From: Arthrobacter sp. Soc17.1.1.1
GTDB lineage: Bacteria > Actinomycetota > Actinomycetes > Actinomycetales > Micrococcaceae
Length of the DNA: 64,000 nucleotides
NCBI RefSeq assembly: GCF_036867195.1
Contig: NZ_JBAJII010000001.1
Span: 2,852,001 to 2,916,000, forward strand
Reading direction: 5' to 3'
Made by a program: the position numbers and the translations under genes. Of the stretch, positions 1 through 8,967 are shown one piece after another (positions within the stretch are counted from its first letter, which is position 1; the number at the start of each line of letters is the position of its first letter). A model generated the notes under the pieces. That model ran no database searches. It saw only the letters and a list, made by a program, of their open reading frames with translations, and was not told where the DNA came from.

Positions 1-254
1 AACCAGCGGCGCATCCCGTACGCGGTGGTGATGAGGAAGAGGTCGGGTCGTGCCGAGACCACGGCGGCCGTGTCCGCGAGGAGCGCCACGTCCTCCGCGA
101 TCGGTGCGATCTTGAGCGCCGGAGCGTGGAAGACGGATGCGCCCCTCCGCTCGAGCGCATCGATCAGGTCGCCCGACCGGCGGTCCGATGTCACGCCGAT
201 GCGGAATCCGGCCAGCTGGCCCCCGGATCCGTCGGGACGGACGGTCTCGGTCAT
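1..254 (-). CDS. hemD: uroporphyrinogen-III synthase, N-terminal part (cut by window edge)
   Basis: The visible 84 residues begin MTETVRPDGSGG and continue with GFRIGVTSDRRSGDLIDALE, a typical HemD opening in which the enzyme marks out the first of its two alpha/beta lobes. HemD closes hydroxymethylbilane to uroporphyrinogen III, the substrate of the CobA methylase encoded just upstream. The ATG overlaps the cobA TGA in an ATGA junction, so the two are translationally coupled in the nirB-cobA-hemD operon. The gene runs off the left edge. In Arthrobacter relatives such nitrite-linked hemD genes can be fused to a C-terminal DNA-binding or response-regulator domain; that part is outside the window and cannot be judged here. 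Confidence 0.8.
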   Translation of the reverse strand, partial: MTETVRPDGSGGQLAGFRIGVTSDRRSGDLIDALERRGASVFHAPALKIAPIAEDVALLADTAAVVSARPDLFLITTAYGMRRW

Positions 255-1276
255 GATGCCAGCGACTCGGTGAGCCGTGCGAGGTGCGCGGCGCTGCCCT
301 GCAGTTCGAGACCCACGCGCACCACCTCGCCGATCACCAGGACCGCGGGAGACTGGCAGCGTGCGGCACCTGCGGCCGTGACGATCGTGGCCAGCGTCCC
401 CGACGTCGTCCGCTGCGACGCGCTGTACCCGCGCTCGACGACGGCGACCGGCATGTCCTGGCGCATGCCCGCCCGGCCGAGGCCCGCCACCAGTTGCGGC
501 AGCGTCGAGACACCCATGAGCACCACGATGGTCCCGCCGAGACCGGCGAGGTGCAGATGCTCCTCGTCGGTCAGCGGCGCGTGTCCGGAGACCACGGTGA
601 AGAGGTGGCTGACGCCGCGGTGCGTGACGGGGATCCCCGCGGCTGCCGGGACGGCGATCGACGAGCTGATCCCCGGCAGCACCGTGCAGGGCACCCTCGC
701 CTCCAGGCACGCGGCGAGCTCCTCGCTGCCGCGTCCGAACACGAAGGGGTCGCCGCCCTTCAGGCGCACGACGTGCCGCCCTGCGAGGGCGTGCCGCACC
801 AGGAGGGCATTGATGCCCGCCTGCGGTACGCGGTGGTGGCCGGGCAGTTTCCCGACGTCGACGAGCTCCGCCGACGGTGCGATCTCGGCCAGCGACTCCG
901 TGGGCCCGAGCCGGTCGTAGAGGACGACGTCCGCGTCCCTCAGCGCGGCGGCAGCGTCGAGGGTCAGGAGTCCCCGGGCGCCGGGGCCGCCACCGACCAG
1001 GCTCACGTGCCCGGCCCCGGAGGCGGCCGGCTCCCGGGTCAGGAGCGTGCCGGCCTCCCGGCAGCGCTGGTGCAGGAGCCCGTCGTCGTCCGTGCCCGCT
1101 CCCTCCACCCGCACGACGAGGGTCGCACCGTCGAGCGCGCCGAGGGCCGACGCGACCGTGTCGAAGCGGTCGACGAAGGCCCCGGAGGCGCCGTACCGGG
1201 CGACGATCCGCCGTGCCGCTCCCGCCGGTCCGACGACCACCACACGGCGTCCGGTCAGGTCGATGTCGAGGTGCAC
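251..1276 (-). CDS. cobA: uroporphyrinogen-III C-methyltransferase (SUMT)
   Basis: This 341-residue enzyme uses two SAM molecules to methylate uroporphyrinogen III to precorrin-2, on the way to siroheme. The SAM-binding tetrapyrrole-methylase signature VSLVGGGPGARGLLTLDA lies near residues 91-108, followed by VVLYDRLGP and the VRLKGGDPFVFGRG block. About 90 residues precede the methylase and look like a shortened siroheme-synthase (CysG/Met8) Rossmann half: RRVVVVGPAGAARRIVARY. That half is too short to be a full dehydrogenase/ferrochelatase module. Translation starts at GTG, three bases after the nirB stop, with a GGAGGG-like ribosome site inside the nirB 3' end. The position next to nirB fits siroheme supply for nitrite reductase. 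Confidence 0.9.
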   Translation of the reverse strand: MHLDIDLTGRRVVVVGPAGAARRIVARYGASGAFVDRFDTVASALGALDGATLVVRVEGAGTDDDGLLHQRCREAGTLLTREPAASGAGHVSLVGGGPGARGLLTLDAAAALRDADVVLYDRLGPTESLAEIAPSAELVDVGKLPGHHRVPQAGINALLVRHALAGRHVVRLKGGDPFVFGRGSEELAACLEARVPCTVLPGISSSIAVPAAAGIPVTHRGVSHLFTVVSGHAPLTDEEHLHLAGLGGTIVVLMGVSTLPQLVAGLGRAGMRQDMPVAVVERGYSASQRTTSGTLATIVTAAGAARCQSPAVLVIGEVVRVGLELQGSAAHLARLTESLAS

Positions 1277-1279
1277 GGC

Positions 1280-3955
1280 TCAGCCCTCCAGGCTTCCTGT
1301 TGCCGGTCCCGTCGGGACGCGGACGGGGATCACTGCTCCCAGACCCACGCGAGCGGCTCCGGCGTCGATCTCCTCCTGCGTCGCAGGGCGGCGCTGGCCC
1401 CGCTCCTCGACGAGGACGATCGACTGGTCGGCGGCCTCCGGGGCGTTCACGAAGGACCGGAAGCGGCGGAGCCTGTCGGGGTCCTTCAGGGTGGCAGCCC
1501 ACTCGTCCTCGTAGTGCTCGACGTGGCGGGCCATCGCGGCCTCGAGATCCGCGGCTATCCCGAGCGAGTCGCCGACGACGACGTCGCGCACGTGGTCGAG
1601 GCCGCCGTCGAGGTCGTCCATCCAGCGCGCCGTCCGCTGCATCCGATCGGCGGTGCGGATGTAGTACATGAGGTAGCGGTCGATGTACCGGATGAGCGTC
1701 TCGCCGTCGAGGTCCTGGGCGAGGAGCTGGGCATGAGCGGGCTGGAAGCCGCCGTTCCCTCCGACGTAGAGGTTCCAGCCCTGGTCGGTGGCGATCACGC
1801 CGACGTCCTTGCTCCGGGCCTCGGCGCACTCGCGGGCACAGCCCGAGACACCCATCTTGAACTTGTGCGGGGCCCGCAGCCCGCGGTAGCGCAGCTCCAG
1901 GTCGATCGCCATCGCCACGGAGTCCTGCACGCCGAACCGGCACCACGTCGACCCCACGCAGGACTTCACGTTCCGCAGCGCCTTGCCGTAGGCCTGGCCG
2001 GACTCGAACCCGGCCTCGACGAGGATCTTCCAGATCTCCGGCAGCTGCTCCAGCCGGGCCCCGAAGAGGTCGATCCGCAGGGCGCCGGTCAGCTTCACGT
2101 ACAGGCCGAACTGCTCGGCGACCTGCGCGATGACCGCGAGCTTCTGCGGCGTGATCTCGCCGCCGGGGATGCGGGGCACCACGGAGTAGGTGCCGTTGCG
2201 CTGCATGTTCGCGAGCGCGCGGTCGTTGGTGTCCTGCAGGGTCCCTCGCCCGCCGTCGAGCACGTACTCCCCGCGCTGGGTGGCGAGGATGGAGCCGATG
2301 GCCGGCTTGCAGATGTCGCAGCCGTGGCCGGCCTTCGCCTCCTCGGACGCCCCGAAGCGCTGGATGATGTCCTGGAAGGACGCGAGATCGAGGGCCTGGA
2401 TGGCTTCGAACAGTTCGGGCCGCGACATCGCGAAGTGCTCGCAGATGCCCTTCGGGACCGTGCGTCCGGCCTTCGTGAGTTCGCTGTCGAGCAGCTTCTT
2501 GAGCATCGGGACGCAGGAGCCGCACTGCGTCCCGGCACGCGAGCACGCCTTGAGGGACGGTAGGTCGAGTGCGGGCCCGCCGGCGGACCCGTCCGGGCCG
2601 AGGCCGTGGACCGCCGACCGGCAGGCGCCCGCGGTCACGTTGTTGCAGGAGCAGAGGATGACGTCGTCGGGCAGGTCGGACGAGGGGGCGTCGCCTCCCG
2701 CGGCGGAGGCGAGGTAGGCGCCGGGTTCAGCGGGCAGTTCGCGTCCCAGCAGTGGCCGCAGCGCGGAGTACGGTGCGGCGTCGCCCACGAAGATACCGCC
2801 GAGGAGCGTCGTGGCGTCGTCCGTGACCACGAGCTTCTGGTACAGCCCCCTGGCGGGGTCGGCGTAGACGATCTCGAGGCTCCCGTCCGTCTCCGCGAGC
2901 GCGTCCCCGAAGCTCGCGACCTCGACGCCCGAGAGCTTGAGCTTCGTGGCGGTGTCGAAGCCGGGAAAGGTGGAGAGCCCTCCGAGGATGCCATCCGCGC
3001 AGACCTCCGCCATGGCGTTCGCCGGAGCCACCAGGCCCATGCTGACGCCCTCGTAGCTCGCCACCTCCCCGATCGCCCACACACCGGGCATCGCCGTCTC
3101 GCATGCCGCGCTGATCACCACTCCACCGCGGGGTGCCACCTCGAGCCCTGCGGCCCGGGCGAGCTCGTCCCGTGGCCGGATGCCGACGGCGAAGACCACG
3201 AGGTCGGCCGGGAGGACGGCCCCGTCGACCAGCGCCACGCCCGTGACGCAGCCGTCGCCCGTCTCGATGGCGACGGGCGCTCCTCCGCAGTGGATCCCCA
3301 GTCCCTTGGCCCTGATCAGCCGGCCGAGCGCCTGGCCGCCGCCCTGGTCGAGCTGGGCGTTCATGAGCCAGCCGGCACGGTTGACCACGGTGGATGCGGC
3401 ACCGAGCTGCTGGAGCCCGCCGGCGGCCTCGAGGCCGAGGAGGCCGCCGCCGATCACGACGGCGCGCGGCTGCCTGCCGAGGCGTGCCGCCAGTCGGGCC
3501 GTCTCGGAGCGCAGCCATTGCACGTCGTCGAGGGTCCGGTAGACGGCGGCATGCTCCGCGCCCGGCAGGGGCAGGCGCACGGCGTCCGACCCCGTCGCCA
3601 GCACCACGTCGTCGTACGTGTACTTCTCGCCCGACGCGCCGTCCACGCACCGTGCCGCGAGGTCGAGGCGGACCGCCCGCTCCCCCGTCACGAGCCGGAT
3701 CGCCGGTTCCCGCCACATGAGGGGCTCCCCGAGTCCGAGGTCCACGTCACCGGTCAGGGCGCTGCTCAGCGCCACCCGATCGTAGGGTGCGTGGGCCTCC
3801 TCGGTCAGGACGGTGATGTGCAGTCCCTCGGTGCCGCGCCGCCACAACGCCTCGACGAACCGGTGGGCGGCCGGCCCGCCGCCCACGACGACGATGCGCC
3901 GTTCGCGTGGCGCGGCACCGGTCTCGGCGTGCCGGGGTGATCGGGTCTCGCTCAT
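1280..3955 (-). CDS. nirB: assimilatory nitrite reductase [NAD(P)H], large subunit
   Basis: The 891-residue protein reduces nitrite to ammonium with NAD(P)H, FAD, iron-sulfur centres and siroheme. An FAD-binding motif, IVVVGGGPAAHRF, opens the protein near residue 20. A second dinucleotide motif, AVVIGGGLLGLEAAGGL, binds NAD(P)H. A BFD-like [2Fe-2S] segment follows with Cys pairs in LCSCNNVTAG and QCGSCVPML. The C-terminal siroheme/4Fe-4S half carries KSCVGSTWCRFG and GVSGCARECAE, the four cysteine ligands. The ATG is preceded by GGAAGGCACCAC. Its partner nirD is divergent rather than downstream, which is unusual, while cobA and hemD follow on the same strand. A short tail after the last domain is variable in the family. 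Confidence 0.95.
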   Translation of the reverse strand: MSETRSPRHAETGAAPRERRIVVVGGGPAAHRFVEALWRRGTEGLHITVLTEEAHAPYDRVALSSALTGDVDLGLGEPLMWREPAIRLVTGERAVRLDLAARCVDGASGEKYTYDDVVLATGSDAVRLPLPGAEHAAVYRTLDDVQWLRSETARLAARLGRQPRAVVIGGGLLGLEAAGGLQQLGAASTVVNRAGWLMNAQLDQGGGQALGRLIRAKGLGIHCGGAPVAIETGDGCVTGVALVDGAVLPADLVVFAVGIRPRDELARAAGLEVAPRGGVVISAACETAMPGVWAIGEVASYEGVSMGLVAPANAMAEVCADGILGGLSTFPGFDTATKLKLSGVEVASFGDALAETDGSLEIVYADPARGLYQKLVVTDDATTLLGGIFVGDAAPYSALRPLLGRELPAEPGAYLASAAGGDAPSSDLPDDVILCSCNNVTAGACRSAVHGLGPDGSAGGPALDLPSLKACSRAGTQCGSCVPMLKKLLDSELTKAGRTVPKGICEHFAMSRPELFEAIQALDLASFQDIIQRFGASEEAKAGHGCDICKPAIGSILATQRGEYVLDGGRGTLQDTNDRALANMQRNGTYSVVPRIPGGEITPQKLAVIAQVAEQFGLYVKLTGALRIDLFGARLEQLPEIWKILVEAGFESGQAYGKALRNVKSCVGSTWCRFGVQDSVAMAIDLELRYRGLRAPHKFKMGVSGCARECAEARSKDVGVIATDQGWNLYVGGNGGFQPAHAQLLAQDLDGETLIRYIDRYLMYYIRTADRMQRTARWMDDLDGGLDHVRDVVVGDSLGIAADLEAAMARHVEHYEDEWAATLKDPDRLRRFRSFVNAPEAADQSIVLVEERGQRRPATQEEIDAGAARVGLGAVIPVRVPTGPATGSLEG

Positions 3956-4085
3956 GTGGTGCCTTCCGTCCGGACCGGGGCGCTCCCGCTGCTCTCTGCC
4001 TCCACGGTACGAACGGGCAATTTCCCGCGTGTGTCACCGATGTGTCGCAAGGTTAACTTCGGGCTCACGGGCCGGAGCGTCCACC

Positions 4086-4150
4086 GTGAGGCGGACGTTA
4101 CCGCGGCGCAACAGCACCGGGACGTCGATGACATGTCGGCGGCCTAGCGT
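4086..4150 (+). promoter_or_regulatory. nirB/nirD divergent control region with GlnR-like half-site array
   Basis: Five-base half sites spaced by six bases run GTGAG (4086), GTTAC (4097), GCAAC (4108), GGGAC (4119) and GACAT (4130). This gives an 11-bp period and resembles the actinobacterial GlnR pattern GTnAC-n6-GAAAC. A TAGCGT -10-like box at 4145-4150 lies just downstream with no good -35, as expected for an activator-dependent nirD promoter. Only the central pair matches well, so this is inference from pattern and context. Confidence 0.35.
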
Positions 4151-4185
4151 TGCAGGAACGCATCCGCCACCGAGGAGAACGCCCC

Positions 4186-4548
4186 ATGACCGAGCTCATC
4201 CTGCAGCGTCCTGCCCTCTCGGAGACCTCGTGGGTCGCCGTCTGCCGCCTCGACGACCTCGAGGAGTGCTGGGGCGAGGCGGCGCTGGTGGGCCAGGAGC
4301 AGATCGCCCTGTTCCGGCTGCCCGGCGACCGGGTACACGCCGTCGGCAACATCGATCCGCGCACCGGGGCAGCCGTCATGGCACGGGGCATCGTGGGATC
4401 GCGGGGGACGGCTCCGACGATCGCCTCGCCCCTCCACAAGGAGGTCTACGACCTGGTGAGCGGGGCACGCCTGTCCGGAGGCGAGGGCCTCCGCGCCTAT
4501 CCCGTGCGGTGCGTGGACGGCGTCGTCGAGGTCGACGTCGCCGCCTGA
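4186..4548 (+). CDS. nirD: nitrite reductase [NAD(P)H], small subunit
   Basis: The 120-residue NirD subunit has the Rieske-like fold but lacks the CxH iron ligands, as is normal for the family. The diagnostic block is GNIDPRTGAAVMARGIVG followed by ASPLHKEVYDLVSG. It pairs with NirB to form the cytoplasmic assimilatory nitrite reductase. The start is the ATG after GAGGAG; an upstream in-frame ATG at 4150 would add 12 residues and lacks a ribosome site. It is transcribed away from nirB, and the chelatase-like gene starts 18 bases after its stop. Confidence 0.93.
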   Translation: MTELILQRPALSETSWVAVCRLDDLEECWGEAALVGQEQIALFRLPGDRVHAVGNIDPRTGAAVMARGIVGSRGTAPTIASPLHKEVYDLVSGARLSGGEGLRAYPVRCVDGVVEVDVAA

Positions 4549-4566
4549 GCGGTGGACGGTGCTTCA

Positions 4567-5379
4567 ATGGCTGGCATGACCGCGCACCGGGCACCCGACG
4601 GCCCACCTGTCCTCATCGCCTGCTCCCATGGCACCGACAACGCACAGGGTCGGCGGGAGATCGACGCCGTGCGCGCGCGGATCCAGGCGCTCCGTCCGGA
4701 GGTGGAGGTCCGCGAGGCCTACGTGGACGTGCAGCAGCCGGACCTCGTGGACGTGGTCGCGTCCCTTCCGGCGGGCCGTCCGGCGGTCATCGTGCCGCTG
4801 CTGCTCTCCGTCGGCTATCACGTCAAGGTGGATATCGCCCGGGCGGCAGCGGGCAGGCCGGGAACGGTGTCGGCCCTCCCGTTGGGTCCGGCCCCGCGGC
4901 TCGCCCGGGTGCTCCAGCAGCGGCTCACCGAGGCGGGGGTCGCCGACGCCGATCCCGTGGTGCTCGCCGCCGCGGGTTCCTCCGACGCCTGCGCCGCGGA
5001 GGATGTCGCCGAGGTACAGGCGGTCCTCGCCGAGCTCAGGACAGGCCGGGTGCGGGCAGGCTTCGGCTCGAAGGCCGTCCCTTCCGTCCCCGACGCCGTC
5101 GCGGCCCTGCGCACCGGCACGGGGACGCCCCCTGTCGCGGTGGCGTCCTACCTGCTGGCTCCGGGCTACTTCCACGACCAGCTGGCGAAGGCCGGTGCCG
5201 ACGTGGTGAGCGCTCCGCTGCTCCCTAGCCCGGTGATCGCCGAGATCGCGCTGACGCGCTACGACGACGCCGTCCGGCGCCTGCTCGTCGGGTCCTCGAG
5301 CCGTGCGGCGGGCTGCGACCGACCGTGCCGGGCGCAGGTCTCGTCGTGCGTCCGCAGCGGCAGCGCCCGCGTGGACTGA
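4567..5379 (+). CDS. sirohydrochlorin chelatase-like protein (CbiX/SirB family)
   Basis: The 270-residue protein is probably the chelatase that inserts iron into sirohydrochlorin to give siroheme for NirB. It shows the two-lobe CbiX layout: LIACSHGTDNAQGRREID near the N-terminus carries the conserved histidine, and VPLLLSVGYHVKVDIARA supplies another metal-side histidine. The second lobe has VLAAAGSSDACAAEDV and SYLLAPGYFHDQLAKAGA. Start choice is uncertain: GTG 4552, ATG 4567 and ATG 4576 are in frame, and GGACGG sits seven bases before 4567. The Cys-containing tail of about 20 residues is not conserved in the family as far as I know. A cobaltochelatase role is possible, but the nitrite context favours siroheme. 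Confidence 0.85.
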   Translation: MAGMTAHRAPDGPPVLIACSHGTDNAQGRREIDAVRARIQALRPEVEVREAYVDVQQPDLVDVVASLPAGRPAVIVPLLLSVGYHVKVDIARAAAGRPGTVSALPLGPAPRLARVLQQRLTEAGVADADPVVLAAAGSSDACAAEDVAEVQAVLAELRTGRVRAGFGSKAVPSVPDAVAALRTGTGTPPVAVASYLLAPGYFHDQLAKAGADVVSAPLLPSPVIAEIALTRYDDAVRRLLVGSSSRAAGCDRPCRAQVSSCVRSGSARVD

Positions 5380-5414
5380 CGGCGGCCGGGCGGCCCACGC
5401 GTCGCTGGAGGGCT

Positions 5415-6032
5415 TCAGCCCGGCATGCCCGCCGCGGCTCGTGCGGCGGCCTCGACACGGCTCGCATACCGCGCCCGCTCCTCGGCGCCGAGATCCCCGA
5501 GATTGGGATCGCCCGGCCCGCGGCCGATCGATCCGTCGATGAGTTCGCGCAGGATGTCGGCGTGTCCCGCGTGCTGGGCGATCTCGGAGATCACATGGAC
5601 GAGGACCGTGTGGAGGGTGACCTCGCGCCGCTCCTCGGGCCACCACGGCACGGTGCCCCGCGCGTCGAGCGGCAGTGCCTCGATGGTGGCATCACTGTGG
5701 GCGGCCGAGAAGTGATGGAGGGCGAGGATGGCGTCACGGGACTCATTGGGCGTCGCCCACATGTCCGCCTCGGGCTCGGCGTCCTCGCCCAGCCAGGGGA
5801 ACGACCGCTCACCGGGACGCCCGAAGACCTCCCCGAAGTACTCGAGCTGCACAGACGCCACGTGTTTCACGAGCCCGAGCAGGTTGGTACCCGAGGGCAC
5901 CAGGGGCCGGCGGAGGTCGTACTCGCCCAGCCCCTCGAGCTTCCCCGCGAGGTCGGCGCGTCGTCGCTGCAGGTACAGGAGAAGGGTCGCCTTCTGCTGG
6001 TCCTGATCGTCGTCCGGTCTGCTGGTGTCCAT
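5415..6032 (-). CDS. DinB/DUF664 family protein
   Basis: The 205-residue protein has the DinB-like four-helix-bundle pattern of DUF664. A histidine in LLGLVKHVASVQLEYFGEVF and the pair in HVISEIAQHAGHADILREL match the usual metal-binding triad. Members such as mycothiol- or bacillithiol-dependent transferases use this fold, but nothing here identifies a substrate. It is a stand-alone gene, convergent with the chelatase-like gene (35-base gap) and upstream of nothing obvious on its strand. The ATG start is the only reasonable one. Function is otherwise unknown. Confidence 0.8.
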   Translation of the reverse strand: MDTSRPDDDQDQQKATLLLYLQRRRADLAGKLEGLGEYDLRRPLVPSGTNLLGLVKHVASVQLEYFGEVFGRPGERSFPWLGEDAEPEADMWATPNESRDAILALHHFSAAHSDATIEALPLDARGTVPWWPEERREVTLHTVLVHVISEIAQHAGHADILRELIDGSIGRGPGDPNLGDLGAEERARYASRVEAAARAAAGMPG

Positions 6033-6091
6033 GCGGGCACTGTAGCCGGGCAGGGCAGGCGGCGTCGGGAGACCCTCCGGACGGCGGTCCG

Positions 6092-7450
6092 TCAGACGGC
6101 GGGCTCGAGGGACAGGCGGTCCTGCACGGTCGCGGCGAGTTCCTCGGCGATGCGCTGCGCGGTCGCGATGTCGGTCGCCTCGACCATCACCCGCACCACC
6201 GGCTCCGTGCCGGACGGACGCAGCAGCACGCGGCCGGTCTCGCCGAGCAGGGCCTCGGCCTCACGCACGGCATTCTGCACCCCCTCGTCGGAGTTGGCCG
6301 CGGTGCGGTCCACGCCCCGCACGTTGATGAGCACCTGCGGCAGCCTCGTCATGACCGCCGCGAGTTCCTTCAGGCTCCGGCCGGTACCGGTGATGCGTGC
6401 CGCGAGCTGCAGCCCGGTGAGCACGCCGTCACCCGTGGTCGCGTGGTCGGCGAAGATCACGTGCCCGGACTGCTCGCCACCGAGGCTGTAGTCGCCGTCG
6501 CGCATCCCCTCGAGGACGTAGCGGTCGCCCACTGCGGTCTCCTTGATGGTGATGCCGGCCTCACGCAGGGCGATCTTCAGTCCGAGGTTGCTCATCACGG
6601 TGGCCACGAGCGTGTCCTCCCTGAGCTTCCCGGCGTCCCTCATGGCCAGCGCCATGACGGCCATGATCTGGTCGCCGTCCACCACGGTGCCCTCGTGGTC
6701 CACGGCGAGGCAGCGGTCGGCGTCGCCGTCGTGGGCGATGCCGAGATCGGCACCGTGCTCGACGACGGCCGCCTGCAGCTTCTCGAGGTGGGTGGAGCCG
6801 TAGCCGTCGTTGATGTTGACGCCGTCGGGGGCGGCGCCGATGACCACGATGTCCGCACCGGCGTTCCGGAAGACCTCGGGCGAGCAGCCGCTCGCTGCTC
6901 CGTGCGCACAGTCGATGACGACCTTCAGTCCATCGAGCCGGTTCGGGAGGGTCTGGAGCAGGTGGACCACATAGCGGTCCTCGGCGTCGGCGAAGCGCTG
7001 GATGCGTCCCACGTCGCCGGCCACCGGACGGCGCACGGGGTTGGCCATCTCGGCCTCGATGGCGTCCTCGAGGGCGTCGCTGAGCTTGTTGCCACCGCGG
7101 GCGAGGAATTTGATGCCGTTGTCCGGTGCCGGGTTGTGCGAGGCGGAGATCATGACGCCGAAGTCGGCGTCGAGGTCGGCCACGAGGAAGGCAGCGGCAG
7201 GCGTGGGCAGCACGCCGGCGTCGTACACGTCCACACCGGAACTCGCCAGACCGGCCTCGACAGCAGCCGCAATGAAGTCACCGCTGATGCGGGGATCGCG
7301 GGCGATCACCGCCGTGGGGCGGCGTCCGCCGTCGACGGCGTCATGACCGAGGACGACAGCTGCTGCCTGGGCCAGCTGCAGGGACAGTTCGGCCGTGATC
7401 AGGCCGTTGGCCAGGCCGCGCACACCATCGGTGCCGAATAACTTGCTCAT
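6092..7450 (-). CDS. glmM: phosphoglucosamine mutase
   Basis: The 452-residue enzyme converts glucosamine-6-phosphate to glucosamine-1-phosphate for peptidoglycan and mycothiol precursors. It opens with [15 protein letters not shown], the substrate-binding start of the family. The catalytic serine is S104 in [12 protein letters not shown], the magnesium loop is DGDADRC at about 241-247, and LGGEQSGH is the sugar-binding loop. The C-terminal phosphate-binding loop is [17 protein letters not shown]. Length is normal for GlmM. It lies downstream of rplM-rpsI, the usual actinobacterial order, but strong hairpins separate it from rpsI. Confidence 0.96.
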   Translation of the reverse strand: MSKLFGTDGVRGLANGLITAELSLQLAQAAAVVLGHDAVDGGRRPTAVIARDPRISGDFIAAAVEAGLASSGVDVYDAGVLPTPAAAFLVADLDADFGVMISASHNPAPDNGIKFLARGGNKLSDALEDAIEAEMANPVRRPVAGDVGRIQRFADAEDRYVVHLLQTLPNRLDGLKVVIDCAHGAASGCSPEVFRNAGADIVVIGAAPDGVNINDGYGSTHLEKLQAAVVEHGADLGIAHDGDADRCLAVDHEGTVVDGDQIMAVMALAMRDAGKLREDTLVATVMSNLGLKIALREAGITIKETAVGDRYVLEGMRDGDYSLGGEQSGHVIFADHATTGDGVLTGLQLAARITGTGRSLKELAAVMTRLPQVLINVRGVDRTAANSDEGVQNAVREAEALLGETGRVLLRPSGTEPVVRVMVEATDIATAQRIAEELAATVQDRLSLEPAV

Positions 7451-7513
7451 CGTTGATCATCCTAGGTGAAGAACAGCAAACCGCTACGGGTGATACTCAT
7501 GAGGTTAAAGCAC

Positions 7514-7543
7514 GATGCCCGTCCGGAAGCCCGGACGGGCATC
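7514..7543 (-). terminator. intrinsic-type hairpin downstream of rpsI
   Basis: A perfect 13-bp stem, GATGCCCGTCCGG with its complement, encloses a four-base loop (AAGC or GCTT, depending on strand). Leftward it is followed by GTGCTTTAACC, a weak U-rich tail. It lies between rpsI and glmM and probably reduces read-through into glmM. Confidence 0.55.
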
Positions 7544-7601
7544 AGCGCGTGTCCCCACATAACGAAAGAATGTGACCCAGCCCGCGCCCTGGAGCGTGGA
7601 G

Positions 7602-7683
7602 CCAAGAGGCAATTTTCGCCGAGGGGACCCGAGCGGAATCGCGCCTGCGATTCCGCTCGGGGAAGGCGAAAATTACCTCTTGG
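7602..7683. repeat. 82-bp nested palindrome overlapping the rpsI stop codon
   Basis: Outer arms 7602-7620 and 7665-7683 are complementary over 19 bp with one mismatch. Inner arms 7629-7642 and 7647-7660 are complementary over 14 bp around a four-base loop. The right outer arm contains the last codons and stop of rpsI (CCAAGAGGTAA on the coding strand), so the left arm is an inverted copy of the gene's 3' end. It could act as a transcript-end stabiliser or terminator. Confidence 0.85.
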
Positions 7684-8170
7684 AGTACTGAGGCGCCTTG
7701 CGTGCCTTCTTGAGACCGGCTTTCTTACGCTCGATGACGCGGGCGTCACGGGTCAGGAAGCCTGCCTTCTTGAGGGCGGGGCGGTTGTTCTCGCGGTCGA
7801 TCTCGTTCAGCGTGCGCGCCACACCGAGGCGGAGGGCACCGGCCTGGCCGGAGGGTCCACCACCGTGGATGCGGGCGATGACGTCGTAGGCGCCGTCGAG
7901 CTCGAGGAGCTTGAAGGGGTCGTTGACTTCCTGCTGGTGCAGCTTGTTCGGGAAGTAGTCGGCGAGCTCGCGCCCGTTGACGATCCACTTGCCGGTGCCG
8001 GGGACGAGGCGCACGCGGGCGACAGCTTCCTTGCGGCGTCCGACGGCTCCGCCGCCGACGGTCAGCGCGGGACGCTCCTTGACGGCCGTCTCGCCACCTT
8101 CGGTGGACTCTGAGGTGTAGCTCGTGAGCTCCTCAGTCGATTCATTCAGCTCTTCAGTGTTCTGAGCCAC
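7673..8170 (-). CDS. rpsI: 30S ribosomal protein S9
   Basis: The 165-residue S9 carries the core [24 protein letters not shown] and the conserved basic C-terminus [11 protein letters not shown], which reaches the ribosomal P site. About 37 acidic Ser/Thr/Glu-rich residues precede the core, an extension common in actinobacteria. Translation starts at GTG after an AAGGAGAACC site. It is the second gene of the rplM-rpsI operon. The stop codon lies in the arm of a long palindrome, described separately. Confidence 0.97.
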   Translation of the reverse strand: MAQNTEELNESTEELTSYTSESTEGGETAVKERPALTVGGGAVGRRKEAVARVRLVPGTGKWIVNGRELADYFPNKLHQQEVNDPFKLLELDGAYDVIARIHGGGPSGQAGALRLGVARTLNEIDRENNRPALKKAGFLTRDARVIERKKAGLKKARKAPQYSKR

Positions 8171-8210
8171 GGTTCTCCTTGAAGTGATTTCTTAGTACTG
8201 GTGGCCAGGA

Positions 8211-8654
8211 CTACTGGGCGACCTGGGTGATTTCGAACGTCTGGGGCTGCTGCGCGGCGTGGGGGTGCTCGGCGCCGCGGTAGACCTTCAGCTTGCCGAT
8301 CTGCTGGGCGGCGAGCGAGTTCTTGGGAAGCATGCCGCGGATAGCCTTCTCGACTGCGCGCTCCGGGTTCTTGTCCAGGAGTTCCACGTAGCTGGTCGAC
8401 TTCAGGCCGCCCGGGTAACCCGAGTGGCGGTAGGCGCGCTTCTGCTCGAGCTTGGAGCCGGTGAGGGCAACCTTCTCGGCGTTGATGATGATGACGAAAT
8501 CGCCCATGTCCATGTGGGGAGCGAAGGTCGGCTTGTGCTTACCGCGGAGCAGGATTGCGGTCTGGCTGGCAAGACGGCCGAGGACGACGTCGGTTGCATC
8601 GATTACGTGCCACTGGCGGTTGATGTCGCCTGGCTTCGGGGTGTACGTACGCAC
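8211..8654 (-). CDS. rplM: 50S ribosomal protein L13
   Basis: L13 binds 23S rRNA early in large-subunit assembly. The 147-residue protein begins [19 protein letters not shown] after a GTG start, and contains the signature [20 protein letters not shown]. The GTG at 8654 is preferred over an in-frame ATG at 8696. GAAGG lies eight bases before the GTG, the length equals the family norm, and the 14 extra residues would be unconserved. rpsI follows after 40 bases. A good promoter lies about 215 bases upstream, so the leader is long. Confidence 0.96.
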   Translation of the reverse strand: MRTYTPKPGDINRQWHVIDATDVVLGRLASQTAILLRGKHKPTFAPHMDMGDFVIIINAEKVALTGSKLEQKRAYRHSGYPGGLKSTSYVELLDKNPERAVEKAIRGMLPKNSLAAQQIGKLKVYRGAEHPHAAQQPQTFEITQVAQ

Positions 8655-8875
8655 GGTTATGGCCTTCGTTTCTATTTCGGTGTCGCCCGCATCCACGGAG
8701 ATCTCCGTACCCGCGGGCTCAGCTTATTCATGCGCTACCGGAACTTCAGGTGAGGGCTGAAATACGACCAGTCATCCCGTGAATCTCGGCTCCGCCTCCG
8801 GGCCAGGTGGTTCTGCAACTGAACCGCTCCGTGAGGCGCAGACGTATCGAGAAGGGATACGCACAACGACTTCCA

Positions 8876-8905
8876 AGGATAGCGTGCCGCGCTGCCATGG
8901 GTCAA
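8876..8905 (-). promoter_or_regulatory. probable rplM-rpsI promoter
   Basis: Reading leftward, TTGACC (8905-8900) and TATCCT (8881-8876) are separated by 18 bp, a good housekeeping-sigma promoter. The predicted start near 8869 leaves a leader of about 215 bases before rplM. The rest of the 313-base gap up to the FtsX-like gene holds no other gene. Confidence 0.55.
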
Positions 8906-8967
8906 AATGAGCCGGCGCCCGTGGAACTGCTGGATAGGATGGCCGGAAAAGAGGCCGGGGGTTCTAG

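Noticed and set aside
7602..7683. Phage or plasmid attachment site at the rpsI 3' end
   Set aside because: The copy is inverted and not direct, and no integrase or mobile gene lies nearby.
8655..8696. N-terminal extension of rplM to the upstream ATG
   Set aside because: The 14 added residues are unconserved and GAAGG sits at the correct distance from GTG 8654.
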